In this document: one piece after another, positions 53,139 through 61,892 of the stretch
How the letters are laid out: each line of letters opens with the position of its first letter
Numbering within the stretch: the stretch's first letter is position 1
Assembly: GCA_051201605.1 (NCBI GenBank)
Contig: CP179201.1
Location: 1,054,001 to 1,118,000 of the forward strand
DNA: 64,000 nucleotides
Direction of reading: 5' to 3'
Source: CABZJG01 sp902512685
GTDB taxonomy: Bacteria; Pseudomonadota; Alphaproteobacteria; Rhodobacterales; Rhodobacteraceae
Program-made: the position numbers and the translations under genes
Notes under the pieces: model-generated
What the model was told of the DNA's origin: nothing
Database searches by the model: none
Seen by the model: the letters and a program-made list of their open reading frames with translations, nothing else

Positions 53139-55103
53139 TTAGGCAGCAGAGTCGAGTGGATCACACAGCTCTACAATATCCATCATAATGGTGTTCAGAG
53201 CAAAATCTTTTGGCGTATAGACCTTGGAAACGCCCATGCTACGCAGCGCTTCGGCATCACTGTCAGGAATGATGCCGCCCACAATCACGGGGGTATCCCC
53301 AAGCCCTGCAGCGTCCAGTTTATCCATAAGATCCGCCATAAGCGGCAGATGGCTGCCCGATAGGATCGACAGGCCAATCACATGCGGTTGTTGCGCGATC
53401 ACCGAGCTGACGATCTGCTCTGGGGTTAGCCGGATACCTTCATAGGCAATGTCCATCCCGCAGTCCCGCGCCCGAAATGCAATTTGTTCCGCGCCATTGG
53501 AATGGCCGTCAAGTCCGGGTTTTGCCACAAGGAATTTCAACCGACGACCAAGTTTGTCGCTGATTTTGTCAACGGAATCACGCAGCTCTTCCAGTCCCTC
53601 GGTTTGGTTCGAGACGGCGCGCGATACCCCTGTGGGGCCGCGATATTCGCCAAAAACTGCGCGCATTTGCGCCGCCCATTCGCCGGTTGTGGCGCCGGCT
53701 TTGGCTGCCGAGATGGACGCGGGCATAATATTATTGCCCGCCTGCGCCGCCGCGCGCACTTGTTCAAGCGCGCTTTGAACCGCCGCTTCGTCGCGGGATG
53801 CCCGCCAGCTATTGAGCCGGTCTACCTGCTGTTTTTCGATCGCCGGATTTACCACTAATATTTCGTCTTCCCCAGCGGTCAAAGGCGAAGGTTCGCCGGT
53901 GGTAAATTTGTTCACCCCAACCACAACAATTTGATTTTTTTCAATTTTATTTATCCGATCGGCATTACTATCGACCAATCGCGCCTTCATATATTCGATT
54001 GCGCTAATTGCGCCACCCATGCCATCTAGGGTTGCCAATTCATGCAGGGCACCGGTTTTTAAGGCCTCGACTTTTGCGGCGACCACGGGATTGCCATCAA
54101 ACAGGTCTTCATATTCCAAAAGGTCGGTTTCAAAGGCCATGATCTGTTGCATCCGCATGGACCATTGCTGATCCCAAGGGCGCGGCAGGCCCAAAGCTTC
54201 GTTCCAAGCCGGAAGTTGCACCGCGCGGGCGCGGGCATTTTTAGAAAGCGTCACTGCCAGCATTTCGATCAAAATGCGGTAGACATTGTTTTCCGGCTGC
54301 TGCTCGGTCAGCCCAAGTGAATTGACCTGAACCCCATAGCGAAACCGGCGGTATTTAGGGTCGGAAACGCCATAGCGGGTTTCACAAATTTCGTCCCATA
54401 ATTCAACAAAAGCCCGCATTTTGCACATTTCCGTGACAAACCGGATGCCTGCGTTGACGAAAAATGAAATCCGTCCCACCATTCGTGGAAAATCCTCTGC
54501 CGGGACTTTGGGCCGCAGCTCATCCAGCACGGCTGTCGCTGTTGCCAGAGCAAAAGCCAGTTCCTGTTCTGGGGTCGCGCCGGCCTCTTGCAAATGGTAT
54601 GAACAAATATTCATCGGGTTCCATTTAGGCACATGCTTAAAGCAATATTGCGCCACGTCCGCGATCAGTTTTAGTGAGGGTTTCGGAGGACAAATATAGG
54701 TGCCTCTTGAAAGGTATTCTTTGATAATATCATTTTGTACGGTGCCTTGCAGGTTTTTAACCTCGGCGCCTTGCTCTTCTGCCACAGCAATATAAAGCGC
54801 CAACAGCCAGGGTGCTGTCGCGTTAATTGTCATTGAGGTATTCATTTTTTCCAGCGGTATCTGATCAAACAGGCTGCGCATATCCCCCAAGTGACAGATT
54901 GGAACGCCCACTTTGCCCACTTCGCCTTGGGCCAAAATATGATCGCTGTCATATCCGGTTTGCGTTGGCAGATCAAATGCAACAGAAAGGCCGGTCTGGC
55001 CTTTGGCTAGATTTGATCGGTAAAGTGTATTTGAAGCCTCGGCCGTGGAATGACCCGAATAGGTGCGAATTAACCAAGGGCGGGTTTGCGGGGTGCTTGA
55101 CAT
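53139..55103 (-). CDS. ecm: Ethylmalonyl-CoA mutase
   Basis: Coenzyme-B12-dependent mutase converting (2R)-ethylmalonyl-CoA to methylsuccinyl-CoA, the signature step of the ethylmalonyl-CoA pathway. The 654 residues contain the mutase barrel (GLSVAFDLPTQTGYDSDH, NICSYHLQEAGATPEQE) and a C-terminal B12 domain with the base-off His534 in KPGLDGHSNGAEQIA (Asp532). The short single-chain form and the divergent ccr gene identify Ecm rather than methylmalonyl-CoA mutase. Confidence 0.95.
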   Translation of the reverse strand: MSSTPQTRPWLIRTYSGHSTAEASNTLYRSNLAKGQTGLSVAFDLPTQTGYDSDHILAQGEVGKVGVPICHLGDMRSLFDQIPLEKMNTSMTINATAPWLLALYIAVAEEQGAEVKNLQGTVQNDIIKEYLSRGTYICPPKPSLKLIADVAQYCFKHVPKWNPMNICSYHLQEAGATPEQELAFALATATAVLDELRPKVPAEDFPRMVGRISFFVNAGIRFVTEMCKMRAFVELWDEICETRYGVSDPKYRRFRYGVQVNSLGLTEQQPENNVYRILIEMLAVTLSKNARARAVQLPAWNEALGLPRPWDQQWSMRMQQIMAFETDLLEYEDLFDGNPVVAAKVEALKTGALHELATLDGMGGAISAIEYMKARLVDSNADRINKIEKNQIVVVGVNKFTTGEPSPLTAGEDEILVVNPAIEKQQVDRLNSWRASRDEAAVQSALEQVRAAAQAGNNIMPASISAAKAGATTGEWAAQMRAVFGEYRGPTGVSRAVSNQTEGLEELRDSVDKISDKLGRRLKFLVAKPGLDGHSNGAEQIAFRARDCGMDIAYEGIRLTPEQIVSSVIAQQPHVIGLSILSGSHLPLMADLMDKLDAAGLGDTPVIVGGIIPDSDAEALRSMGVSKVYTPKDFALNTIMMDIVELCDPLDSAA

Positions 55104-55460
55104 TGAAGCCTCAAGATTCTTTTCGGTAATATTATTAGCTAAATAAATACATATGAGAAATAATGTGGCGATGTCAATTCGCCGCGATGCAGCAAAGCAG
55201 AATTTTTAAGCATGAAGATGCCTTGTGGTTTTCTCTGCCGATGGAAGAAAAATAGCCAAAATCTATAAGCGTACTTGAAGAACTGACCTGTTTGATCTGT
55301 TTTTATCGAAAAATAGCATTAGAACGAAGATAAGATAAAATGCCAGCGATATAAAATTACAAAAATACACTTAAATTAGTTGCAATATTACGTTAGCGAT
55401 TGTAGCTACTAAATTAACGGCCGATTCTGCGGCGCAGAAAGTTCAACTCAGGAGGATAAA
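55104..55460. other. Divergent control region between ecm and ccr
   Basis: 357 bases without a gene, AT-rich. It must hold promoters for both divergent genes. A 15-base palindrome TTCTGC-GGC-GCAGAA (55425-55439) sits ten bases before the ccr Shine-Dalgarno and could be an operator or RNA hairpin. I find no convincing -35/-10 pair and no copy of the TGTGATCACA sites seen at suc and sdh. Confidence 0.45.
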
Positions 55461-56741
55461 TTGGCTTTGGATCGTGAAACCAATATTGCAGCATATGAGG
55501 CACCTGAAAAAGATCTTTACGAAGTGGGCGAAATGCCCCCTTTAGGTCATGTTCCAGCCCAAATGTATGCTTGGGCCATTCGCCGCGAACGACATGGTGA
55601 ACCCGACACTGCATTTCAGGTCGAAGTGGTAGATATTCCGCAGGTTGGTGCTCAAGATGTCTTGGTTTTGGTGATGGCTGCCGGGGTCAATTATAATGGC
55701 GTTTGGGCCGGCCTGGGCATTCCGATAAGCCCCTTTGACGTTCACAAAGCAGACTACCACATCGCAGGCTCTGATGCGGCTGGAATTGTTTGGGCTGTTG
55801 GGGAAAAGGTTACGCGCTGGAAAGTGGGCGACGAGGTGGTGATCCATTGCAATCAAGATGATGGCGATGACGAAGAATGCAACGGCGGCGACCCCATGTT
55901 TTCCGCAAGTCAGCGCATTTGGGGCTATGAGACACCTGACGGGTCCTTTGCACAGTTCACGTCTGTCCAGTCACAACAACTGATGCCGCGTCCAAAGCAC
56001 CTTACTTGGGAAGAAAGCGCATGTTATACGCTGACACTTGCCACAGCCTATCGAATGCTATTTGGCCACCACCCGCATGAGCTGAAACCTGGGCAAAACG
56101 TTCTTGTTTGGGGCGCCTCTGGTGGATTGGGTTCCTATGCAATTCAATTGATAAATACTGCTGGAGCAAACGCAATTGGGGTCATTTCAGACGAAGACAA
56201 ACGCGAGTTTGTTCTTGGTCTCGGCGCTGCTGGTGTGATTAACCGCAAGGATTTTAACTGTTGGGGGCAATTACCGACGGTCAATAGTGTTGAATATAAA
56301 GATTGGTTTGGCGAAGTGCGGAAATTTGGCAAAGCCATCTGGGATATCACCGGGAAGGGCGTCAATGTGGATATGGTGTTTGAACACCCGGGTGAAAGCA
56401 CATTTCCGGTGTCAACTTTTGTATGCAAGAAAGGCGGTATGGTTGTCATATGCGCCGGCACAACCGGTTACAACCTAACTATGGATGCTCGCTATGTCTG
56501 GATGAACCAGAAAAGAATTCAAGGCAGCCATTTTGCGCATCTAAAGCAAGCCGCGGCAGCAAATAAGTTGATGGTCGAGCGGCGGCTTGACCCTTGTATG
56601 TCCGAGGTATTCAGCTGGGATGAAATTCCAAAGGCCCATGTGAAAATGCGCCGAAATGAGCATAAACCCGGCAATATGGCGGTGCTGGTTCAGGCGCCGC
56701 GCACCGGGCTTCGAACATTCGAAGATACGATCGAAAAATAA
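55461..56741 (+). CDS. ccrA: Crotonyl-CoA carboxylase/reductase
   Basis: NADPH-dependent enzyme that reduces and carboxylates crotonyl-CoA to ethylmalonyl-CoA, the committed step of acetyl-CoA assimilation. The 426 residues form a medium-chain dehydrogenase: a GroES-like half with VMAAGVNYNGVWAGLG, then the nucleotide-binding motif VWGASGGLGSYAIQL and FEHPGESTFPVS. Translation starts at TTG 55461 behind a strong AGGAGGA (55450-55456). Divergent from ecm and followed by a clear terminator. Confidence 0.96.
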   Translation: MALDRETNIAAYEAPEKDLYEVGEMPPLGHVPAQMYAWAIRRERHGEPDTAFQVEVVDIPQVGAQDVLVLVMAAGVNYNGVWAGLGIPISPFDVHKADYHIAGSDAAGIVWAVGEKVTRWKVGDEVVIHCNQDDGDDEECNGGDPMFSASQRIWGYETPDGSFAQFTSVQSQQLMPRPKHLTWEESACYTLTLATAYRMLFGHHPHELKPGQNVLVWGASGGLGSYAIQLINTAGANAIGVISDEDKREFVLGLGAAGVINRKDFNCWGQLPTVNSVEYKDWFGEVRKFGKAIWDITGKGVNVDMVFEHPGESTFPVSTFVCKKGGMVVICAGTTGYNLTMDARYVWMNQKRIQGSHFAHLKQAAAANKLMVERRLDPCMSEVFSWDEIPKAHVKMRRNEHKPGNMAVLVQAPRTGLRTFEDTIEK

Positions 56742-57090
56742 GCTAAAATCTAGAAGTTTCCCTCTCCTGCTCGCGAATCAGTTAGTGCTGAACGCGAGCG
56801 CATTTTTTTGAGCCGTTGTTTTTCAGGCGCTTGTAAATTGCTATACCGCTATATCTGGCGAGTTGAAAAATGCGAATTTCGACAAAACGGGAAAACATGG
56901 TAAGGTTGTGTTAAGGAATAAATAATCTAATTTAAAGAGTATCTAACAGCACATGAATGGATAATTGACGTTTTGCTGGACTTGCGCACCTTTGCGGCCA
57001 AAAATGATATGAATGCTTTGGCAGCGCAGCTTGATGATACCAAATTGATGGCAGCAATAGAAATCGCGTCAAAGACCGAAGGGCCGGCCG
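56742..57090. other. Region between ccr and luxR
   Basis: 349 bases. The first 70 contain the ccr terminator. The remainder is AT-rich with an uncertain small open frame near its end that runs into luxR. No clear promoter motif or lux-box-like palindrome is visible. Confidence 0.4.
56769..56809 (+). terminator. Rho-independent terminator after ccr
   Basis: GCTCGCG (56769-56775) pairs perfectly with CGCGAGC (56793-56799). T7 (56803-56809) follows three bases after the stem. It lies 27 bases beyond the ccr stop and separates ccr from the quorum-sensing genes. Confidence 0.85.
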
Positions 57091-57164
57091 TTGACACAGT
57101 TTGTAAAAATATCGGCTTACGAACAAGCCCTGACGCGCTTGGAGCAAGCAAAAGAGCGGGCTGA
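57009..57164 (+). CDS. Possible small ORF overlapping the luxR start
   Basis: A 51-residue frame (ATG 57009, or a longer TTG start at 56973) that ends 74 bases inside luxR in another frame. The peptide has a plausible helical stretch (LAAQLDDTKLMAAIEIASKT) and no known family. It could be a leader whose translation is coupled to the weak TTG start of luxR. It could equally be chance, since no ribosome site is evident. Confidence 0.25.
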   Translation: MNALAAQLDDTKLMAAIEIASKTEGPAVDTVCKNIGLRTSPDALGASKRAG

Positions 57165-57819
57165 CTTACAATCTGTTATAGAAGAGTTCTGCGGCATTTT
57201 TGAAGTTGAGCATGCGGTATACCATTGGGTGAATTCCAAGGGCGCGCATATGGGTGTTGGCACTTATCCACAGTCCTGGATCAACCGATACCTGCAAAAA
57301 GGATATTTGAAAATTGATCCTGTTATTTTGGGCGGTTTTCAAAGGTTTCACCCAATGGATTGGAAAAATCTGGACTGGTCAAGCAAACACGCGCGCGTTT
57401 TCCAAGCCGATGCGATTGCACATGGTGTGGGTAATCAGGGTTTATCAATTCCTCTTAGGGGGCCGCGCGGTCAATTTGCGCTGTTCAGTGTTAGCCACAA
57501 TTGCGCGGATGATGCATGGGCCAAATTCATCGAAAGCAGGCGCCGAGATTTGATTTTGATTTCGCATTATTTCAATAAAAAAGCACTTGAACTTGAACCC
57601 GAAAAAATAGCCAATGTTGCCTCGGCATTATCTCCGCGGGAAATCGAAACACTCACGCTTTTGGCGATGGGGTATAATCGGGCTCAGGTTGCGCAGACAT
57701 TGTTGATTTCTGAGCATACGGTCCGCGTTTATGTTGAGAGCGCGCGTTTCAAATTAGGCTCAATGAACACCACCCATGCGGTTGCCTGCGCCCTTAGCGG
57801 CGGTTTAATCGTCATTTGA
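57091..57819 (+). CDS. luxR: LuxR family quorum-sensing regulator
   Basis: Acyl-homoserine-lactone receptor and activator, 242 residues. The ligand-binding half has the conserved Trp/Tyr/Asp pattern (AVYHWVNSKG, WINRYLQKGYLKIDPVI, HPMDWKNLDW, QGLSIPLRGPRGQFALFS). The LuxR HTH is LSPREIETLTLLAMGYNRAQ with EHTVRVYVESARFKLG. The frame is closed by a stop at 57058-57060, so TTG 57091 (with AAGGG seven bases upstream) is the best start. Followed by luxI, its likely cognate synthase. Confidence 0.92.
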   Translation: MTQFVKISAYEQALTRLEQAKERADLQSVIEEFCGIFEVEHAVYHWVNSKGAHMGVGTYPQSWINRYLQKGYLKIDPVILGGFQRFHPMDWKNLDWSSKHARVFQADAIAHGVGNQGLSIPLRGPRGQFALFSVSHNCADDAWAKFIESRRRDLILISHYFNKKALELEPEKIANVASALSPREIETLTLLAMGYNRAQVAQTLLISEHTVRVYVESARFKLGSMNTTHAVACALSGGLIVI

Positions 57820-57903
57820 TCCTAACCACCTGATATTTTTAGATCGTTAACGGACCGCACGTCAGCCTCCCCAACTCTTAATGCTTGTTTGCATAGGATT
57901 ATG

Positions 57904-57922
57904 CCTTACATCAACGGTAAGG
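57904..57922 (+). promoter_or_regulatory. Inverted repeat covering the luxI ribosome-binding site
   Basis: CCTTAC (57904-57909) and GTAAGG (57917-57922) with a seven-base spacer. The right arm includes the AAGGG Shine-Dalgarno (57919-57923) of luxI. As DNA it resembles a lux-box-sized palindrome. As RNA it would hide the ribosome site. Either reading is inference. Confidence 0.45.
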
Positions 57923-57931
57923 GTATAGCCA

Positions 57932-58576
57932 ATGTTGACCTATCTTTGGGCAGAGCAATTAGCCGAGCGACCACTATTGGGCGAAAGTATGTTTCGAGAT
58001 CGCGCAGACCAATTTAAAACCCGATTAAAGTGGAAGGTAGATGTGGATCACAGGGGTTGCGAAAAAGATGAATACGATGCTCTTAACCCGCTTTATGTGA
58101 TCTGGGAATCCCCGCAAGGCCTGCATCAAGGTTCACTTCGGTTGTTGCCAACCACTGGCCGCAACATGATTGAAGAACACTTTTCGCATCTTTTGGATGA
58201 GCAAATGATAGCAACACCCAAGCGATGGGAATGCAGCCGCTTTTGCCTTGCACGCCATGCGCCAAGGCATGTGGCGGCTAATTTGATGCTGGCAGCTGGT
58301 GAGGCGATGGTTGGCTTTGGTGTGACGGAGTGCATGGCCGTTTTTGATCAGCGCATGATGCGGATATACCGGTTGCTTGGCGCGCAGCCACGCCTTATCG
58401 GGTCTACTGGTACGGGCAAAGATTTTGTGGGTATTGGATTTAGAAATTCACCCCCCAATACCGGCAAACAGTATGCCAAAAGGCGGGCGTGTCGGCCAAA
58501 GCTTCTGCAAAGTGGTTTGATCATGCCTTTGGTAGCGCTCATCGTCAAGCCGAACTGGGTTAAGTGCGCGCATTAA
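57932..58576 (+). CDS. luxI: Acyl-homoserine-lactone synthase LuxI with frameshifted C-terminus
   Basis: Makes acyl-homoserine lactone from S-adenosylmethionine and an acyl donor. The conserved LuxI residues are present: MFRDRADQFKTRLKWKVDV, DEYDALNPLYVIW, QGSLRLLP and WECSRFCL. The last 40 residues after GFRNSPP look non-native and end at 58576. Reading one extra base at the C6 run (58451-58456) gives QYRQTVCQKAGVSAKASAKW and a normal tail ending at 58563, for 210 residues. The gene thus seems to carry a one-base loss (seven C to six). Sequencing error or phase variation are alternatives. Confidence 0.88.
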   Translation: MLTYLWAEQLAERPLLGESMFRDRADQFKTRLKWKVDVDHRGCEKDEYDALNPLYVIWESPQGLHQGSLRLLPTTGRNMIEEHFSHLLDEQMIATPKRWECSRFCLARHAPRHVAANLMLAAGEAMVGFGVTECMAVFDQRMMRIYRLLGAQPRLIGSTGTGKDFVGIGFRNSPPNTGKQYAKRRACRPKLLQSGLIMPLVALIVKPNWVKCAH

Positions 58577-58617
58577 AGCTATGGAGCTTGGTCTAAAACG
58601 GGTGTACCCTTGCGCCT

Positions 58618-60141
58618 ATGTCTTCCGTTGGTTTTCAACTCTCTTCTGATCAGGCAGAAGCTTATGATACTGTCAGCCAATTACTTCGGGCCGCGGGGAT
58701 AGATTTAGACAATGCTCAGCTTTTGCCACTGGCCTCGGATAAGTCTGCAGTCATGGCCTTAATTGGCAAAGCCGGATCTGGCAAAACCTTATTACTTTCG
58801 CAGCTTTATGAGGTTCTGGCGGATATCGGAATCGAGTTGATTACGGGCGATTATGAAAGCCGGAGGCGGCGCGATAAGCGCACGTTAGCCATCCTTGCTC
58901 CGACCAACAAAGCAGCAAGTGTTTTGCGCATGCGCGGTGTGCCGGCAACTACTATTCACCGAATATTGTACACCCCGCTTTATGATCCAGAATATGAAAA
59001 AATCGCAGAGTGGCTTTCCGGAAACGAGGAAAAACCAACCATCGAGGGGTTAACCCAAGATGCCCTTGATCGGGCCTATGACTTTTTTCAAACGCATCAA
59101 TCGATCGCTGGCGCTTTGGCCGCTGCTGGCCTGAGGGGGTCGGATTTTATCATTGGCTGGAAACGCCGGGAAGAGCCGCTTGATCTGGCCTTTGTTGATG
59201 AAGCATCAATGCTTGATGAACGCCAGTTTGAAGATTTAAAAGATATCTTTTCAACCCTGATTATGTTTGGTGATCCTGCACAGCTAGCCCCTGTGAACCA
59301 ATCTGGCGCAATGGTATTTGACGGATTAGAGCCCTCTCAGAAAATCGAGCTCAGCCGAATTCATCGGCAAGAGCAAGATAATCCGATTCTGGATTTGGCA
59401 CATGCTCTGGGCGATCCGAGCGTCGGGTTTGAGGATTTTGAGGCGCGCATACAGGAAATCGCAAATCGTGATGATCGGGTGGTCTGGGGACAAAGGGTCG
59501 AGGTCGACCTGATGGCGCGAAGTCCGGTTTTGGTTTGGCGAAATGCTACGCGGATACGGCTGATTAATGCCTTTCGCAAGGTTCATGATGCGCCCGAGGA
59601 TGCCTTGCTGCCGGGGGAGCCTTTGATATGCGATGGTATTGAATTGCCGCTTAAACACCGAAAAAAACGTATAGACCTTGAGGCGCGCGGATTGGTGAAA
59701 GGGGCGCAAGTTGTCTATCTGGGTGCCGGACGTCGACCGGGGTTTTCAAAATTGCATGTGCTCGGAGCAGAAGACCCGCAGGTGTCGGCCGCCTCGATTA
59801 TCAAAATAGAAATACCCGACGAAGAAGAGCCCTTTATCCCCTTTGCTGCAAATATGGGGGCGGCATTTCTTCATGGGTCGGCCGTGACCATTCACAAAGC
59901 GCAAGGCAGTCAATGGGACACGGTTCAGGTATTTGCCCCAGACATCTATGCTGCTGCCCGTATGGGCCGATCAGAGGCGGGGCAACCACTGTGGAAAAGG
60001 CTTGCTTATGTCGCGATTACAAGAGCCCAAAATCGGCTTGTCTGGGTGGTGCGAAACCGGCTGTCAAAGCCGACACACCCGCTAGGCATCGATGATCTGC
60101 GCACTTTGGAGGCCGCCCCATTGGCGCTGCAAATTGATTAA
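58618..60141 (+). CDS. RecD/UvrD-type ATP-dependent DNA helicase
   Basis: A 507-residue superfamily-1 helicase. Walker A is GKAGSGKTLL (residues 50-57), ILAPTNKAAS is motif Ia, LAFVDEASMLD is Walker B, and MFGDPAQLAPV is motif III. The C-terminal UvrD_C_2 part carries HGSAVTIHKAQGSQWDTVQV and AYVAITRAQNRLVWV. It lacks other RecD subunit domains, so it is a stand-alone RecD-like or phage Dda-like helicase, probably in DNA repair. Encoded 41 bases after luxI on the same strand. Confidence 0.9.
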   Translation: MSSVGFQLSSDQAEAYDTVSQLLRAAGIDLDNAQLLPLASDKSAVMALIGKAGSGKTLLLSQLYEVLADIGIELITGDYESRRRRDKRTLAILAPTNKAASVLRMRGVPATTIHRILYTPLYDPEYEKIAEWLSGNEEKPTIEGLTQDALDRAYDFFQTHQSIAGALAAAGLRGSDFIIGWKRREEPLDLAFVDEASMLDERQFEDLKDIFSTLIMFGDPAQLAPVNQSGAMVFDGLEPSQKIELSRIHRQEQDNPILDLAHALGDPSVGFEDFEARIQEIANRDDRVVWGQRVEVDLMARSPVLVWRNATRIRLINAFRKVHDAPEDALLPGEPLICDGIELPLKHRKKRIDLEARGLVKGAQVVYLGAGRRPGFSKLHVLGAEDPQVSAASIIKIEIPDEEEPFIPFAANMGAAFLHGSAVTIHKAQGSQWDTVQVFAPDIYAAARMGRSEAGQPLWKRLAYVAITRAQNRLVWVVRNRLSKPTHPLGIDDLRTLEAAPLALQID

Positions 60142-60247
60142 TGCGCATTGTGCGACGCAGCGTTGTTTGCGGCGCATACGATCACGGGTTGCAAAGGGAG
60201 CCCTTTCTTTTCCATATTAAAGTTTAAAAAACCGACGGGAGGAATAA

Positions 60248-61882
60248 ATGTTCGGAAACATGATGCACCGACCTTTATCGATCATCGAGATTTTACGCTT
60301 TGCGGTAGAAGCGCATCCTAAGGCCGAGGTTGTTTCGGTTAGAACCGAGGGCGATATACACCGCTACACCTATCCCGAGTGCTACAGCCGGGTTGGAAAA
60401 TTGGCATATGCTTTAGCCAAACTGGGCGTCAAAACCGGTGATCGTGTGGCCACTTTGGCGTGGAATGGATATCGTCACTTCGAGCTTTATTACGCCATCG
60501 CGGGGATTGGCGGGGTCTGTCACACTCTTAACCCGCGGCTCAGCGCTGAGCAGATGATCTATATTACCAATCACGCTGAAGATCGGGTGATGTTTCTAGA
60601 CACCACTTTTGTGCCCGTGATTGAAGCTTTGGCTGATAAGTTTCCCAAAGATATGCAGTATGTGGTGATGACGGACAGGGCGCATATGCCTAAAAGCGGA
60701 TTAAACCTGCTCTGCTATGAGGATCTGATCCAAGATGAGGTGGAAGAGTACGACTGGCCAGAATTGCCAGAGGAAACCGCCGCTGGTTTGTGTTACACAT
60801 CTGGAACCACCGGTAATCCCAAGGGGGCACTTTATTCGCATCGCTCAACCGTCCTACATGCCTTTACCGCTGCTATCTCTATCTCAGATGGGCTAAAAGA
60901 GGGCGCGCGCGTTTTGCCTGTTGTGCCTTTGTTTCACGTCAATGCCTGGGGGTTGCCTTATGCTGCCCCATTAACCGGTGCATCGCTGATCTTTCCGGGC
61001 GGCGCCTTGGATGGTGCATCGCTTTTTGATCTTATGGACCGTGAAAAAGTAACCTCGGCTTGGGGCGTGCCCACAGTTTGGCTGGGGCTACAGAGCGAAA
61101 TTTCATCCCGAGGAAGAAACCCTGAAGGCTTTGCAAGCATTATTGTGGGCGGCTCTGCGGCGCCGCGATCACTGATTGCGGCTTTCGAGAAATCTGGCGT
61201 TACAGTTTGTCATGCTTGGGGAATGACCGAAATGAGCCCGGTGGGAACCCATGGCATTTTGTCAGCGCATCACAAAGACACGCTGAGTAAAGAGGAATTG
61301 CTGGACCTAAAAGCACTGCAAGGGCGCCGTGTTTTTGGTGTCGAGCTGAAAATTGTTGATGAAAACGGAAACCGGCTGCCGCATGATGGTGAAGAGGCAG
61401 GAGAGTTATTTGTTCGCGGTAATACGATTATCAGCAGCTATTTCAATGACACTGAAGCCACCAAAGCAGCTATGGATGCCGACGGATGGTTTGGAACAGG
61501 AGATGTCGCTTCGATCAATGACGAGGGGTTTTTGATTATTCAAGACCGCGCCAAAGATCTGATTAAGTCGGGTGGGGAATGGATTAGCTCGATTGATCTG
61601 GAAAACATAGTAATGGCCCATCCTGAAGTTGCCAGTTGCGCCGTCATTGCTGTTGCGCATCCAAAATGGGATGAAAGGCCTTTGTTGATCATTGTTCCAG
61701 CAGACGTGGTGCGGGTCGCAAAAGAAGACATTGATGCTTTGCTGCTTGATCATGTGGCCAAATGGCAATTGCCTGATGCAATCGAGTTTGTCGACGAACT
61801 GCCCCTAACGGCAACGGGCAAGGTGTCAAAACTCACCCTCAGAAAGCAATTTGCCGACTATAAATTACCAGATATGAAATAG
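60248..61882 (+). CDS. Acyl-CoA ligase (AMP-forming), DmdB-like
   Basis: A 544-residue AMP-forming acyl-CoA synthetase. The P-loop CYTSGTTGNPKGALYSHRS, the A5 motif AWGMTEMSPVG, and TGDVASINDEGFLIIQDRAKD with the catalytic Lys in LPLTATGKVSKLTL are all present. Length and the N-terminal MFGNMMHRPLSIIEIL resemble DmdB, the methylmercaptopropionate-CoA ligase of DMSP demethylation in roseobacters. Medium-chain fatty acids are the other possible substrate. An acyl-CoA dehydrogenase gene follows after ten bases. Confidence 0.9.
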   Translation: MFGNMMHRPLSIIEILRFAVEAHPKAEVVSVRTEGDIHRYTYPECYSRVGKLAYALAKLGVKTGDRVATLAWNGYRHFELYYAIAGIGGVCHTLNPRLSAEQMIYITNHAEDRVMFLDTTFVPVIEALADKFPKDMQYVVMTDRAHMPKSGLNLLCYEDLIQDEVEEYDWPELPEETAAGLCYTSGTTGNPKGALYSHRSTVLHAFTAAISISDGLKEGARVLPVVPLFHVNAWGLPYAAPLTGASLIFPGGALDGASLFDLMDREKVTSAWGVPTVWLGLQSEISSRGRNPEGFASIIVGGSAAPRSLIAAFEKSGVTVCHAWGMTEMSPVGTHGILSAHHKDTLSKEELLDLKALQGRRVFGVELKIVDENGNRLPHDGEEAGELFVRGNTIISSYFNDTEATKAAMDADGWFGTGDVASINDEGFLIIQDRAKDLIKSGGEWISSIDLENIVMAHPEVASCAVIAVAHPKWDERPLLIIVPADVVRVAKEDIDALLLDHVAKWQLPDAIEFVDELPLTATGKVSKLTLRKQFADYKLPDMK

Positions 61883-61892
61883 GAAAATCGAA

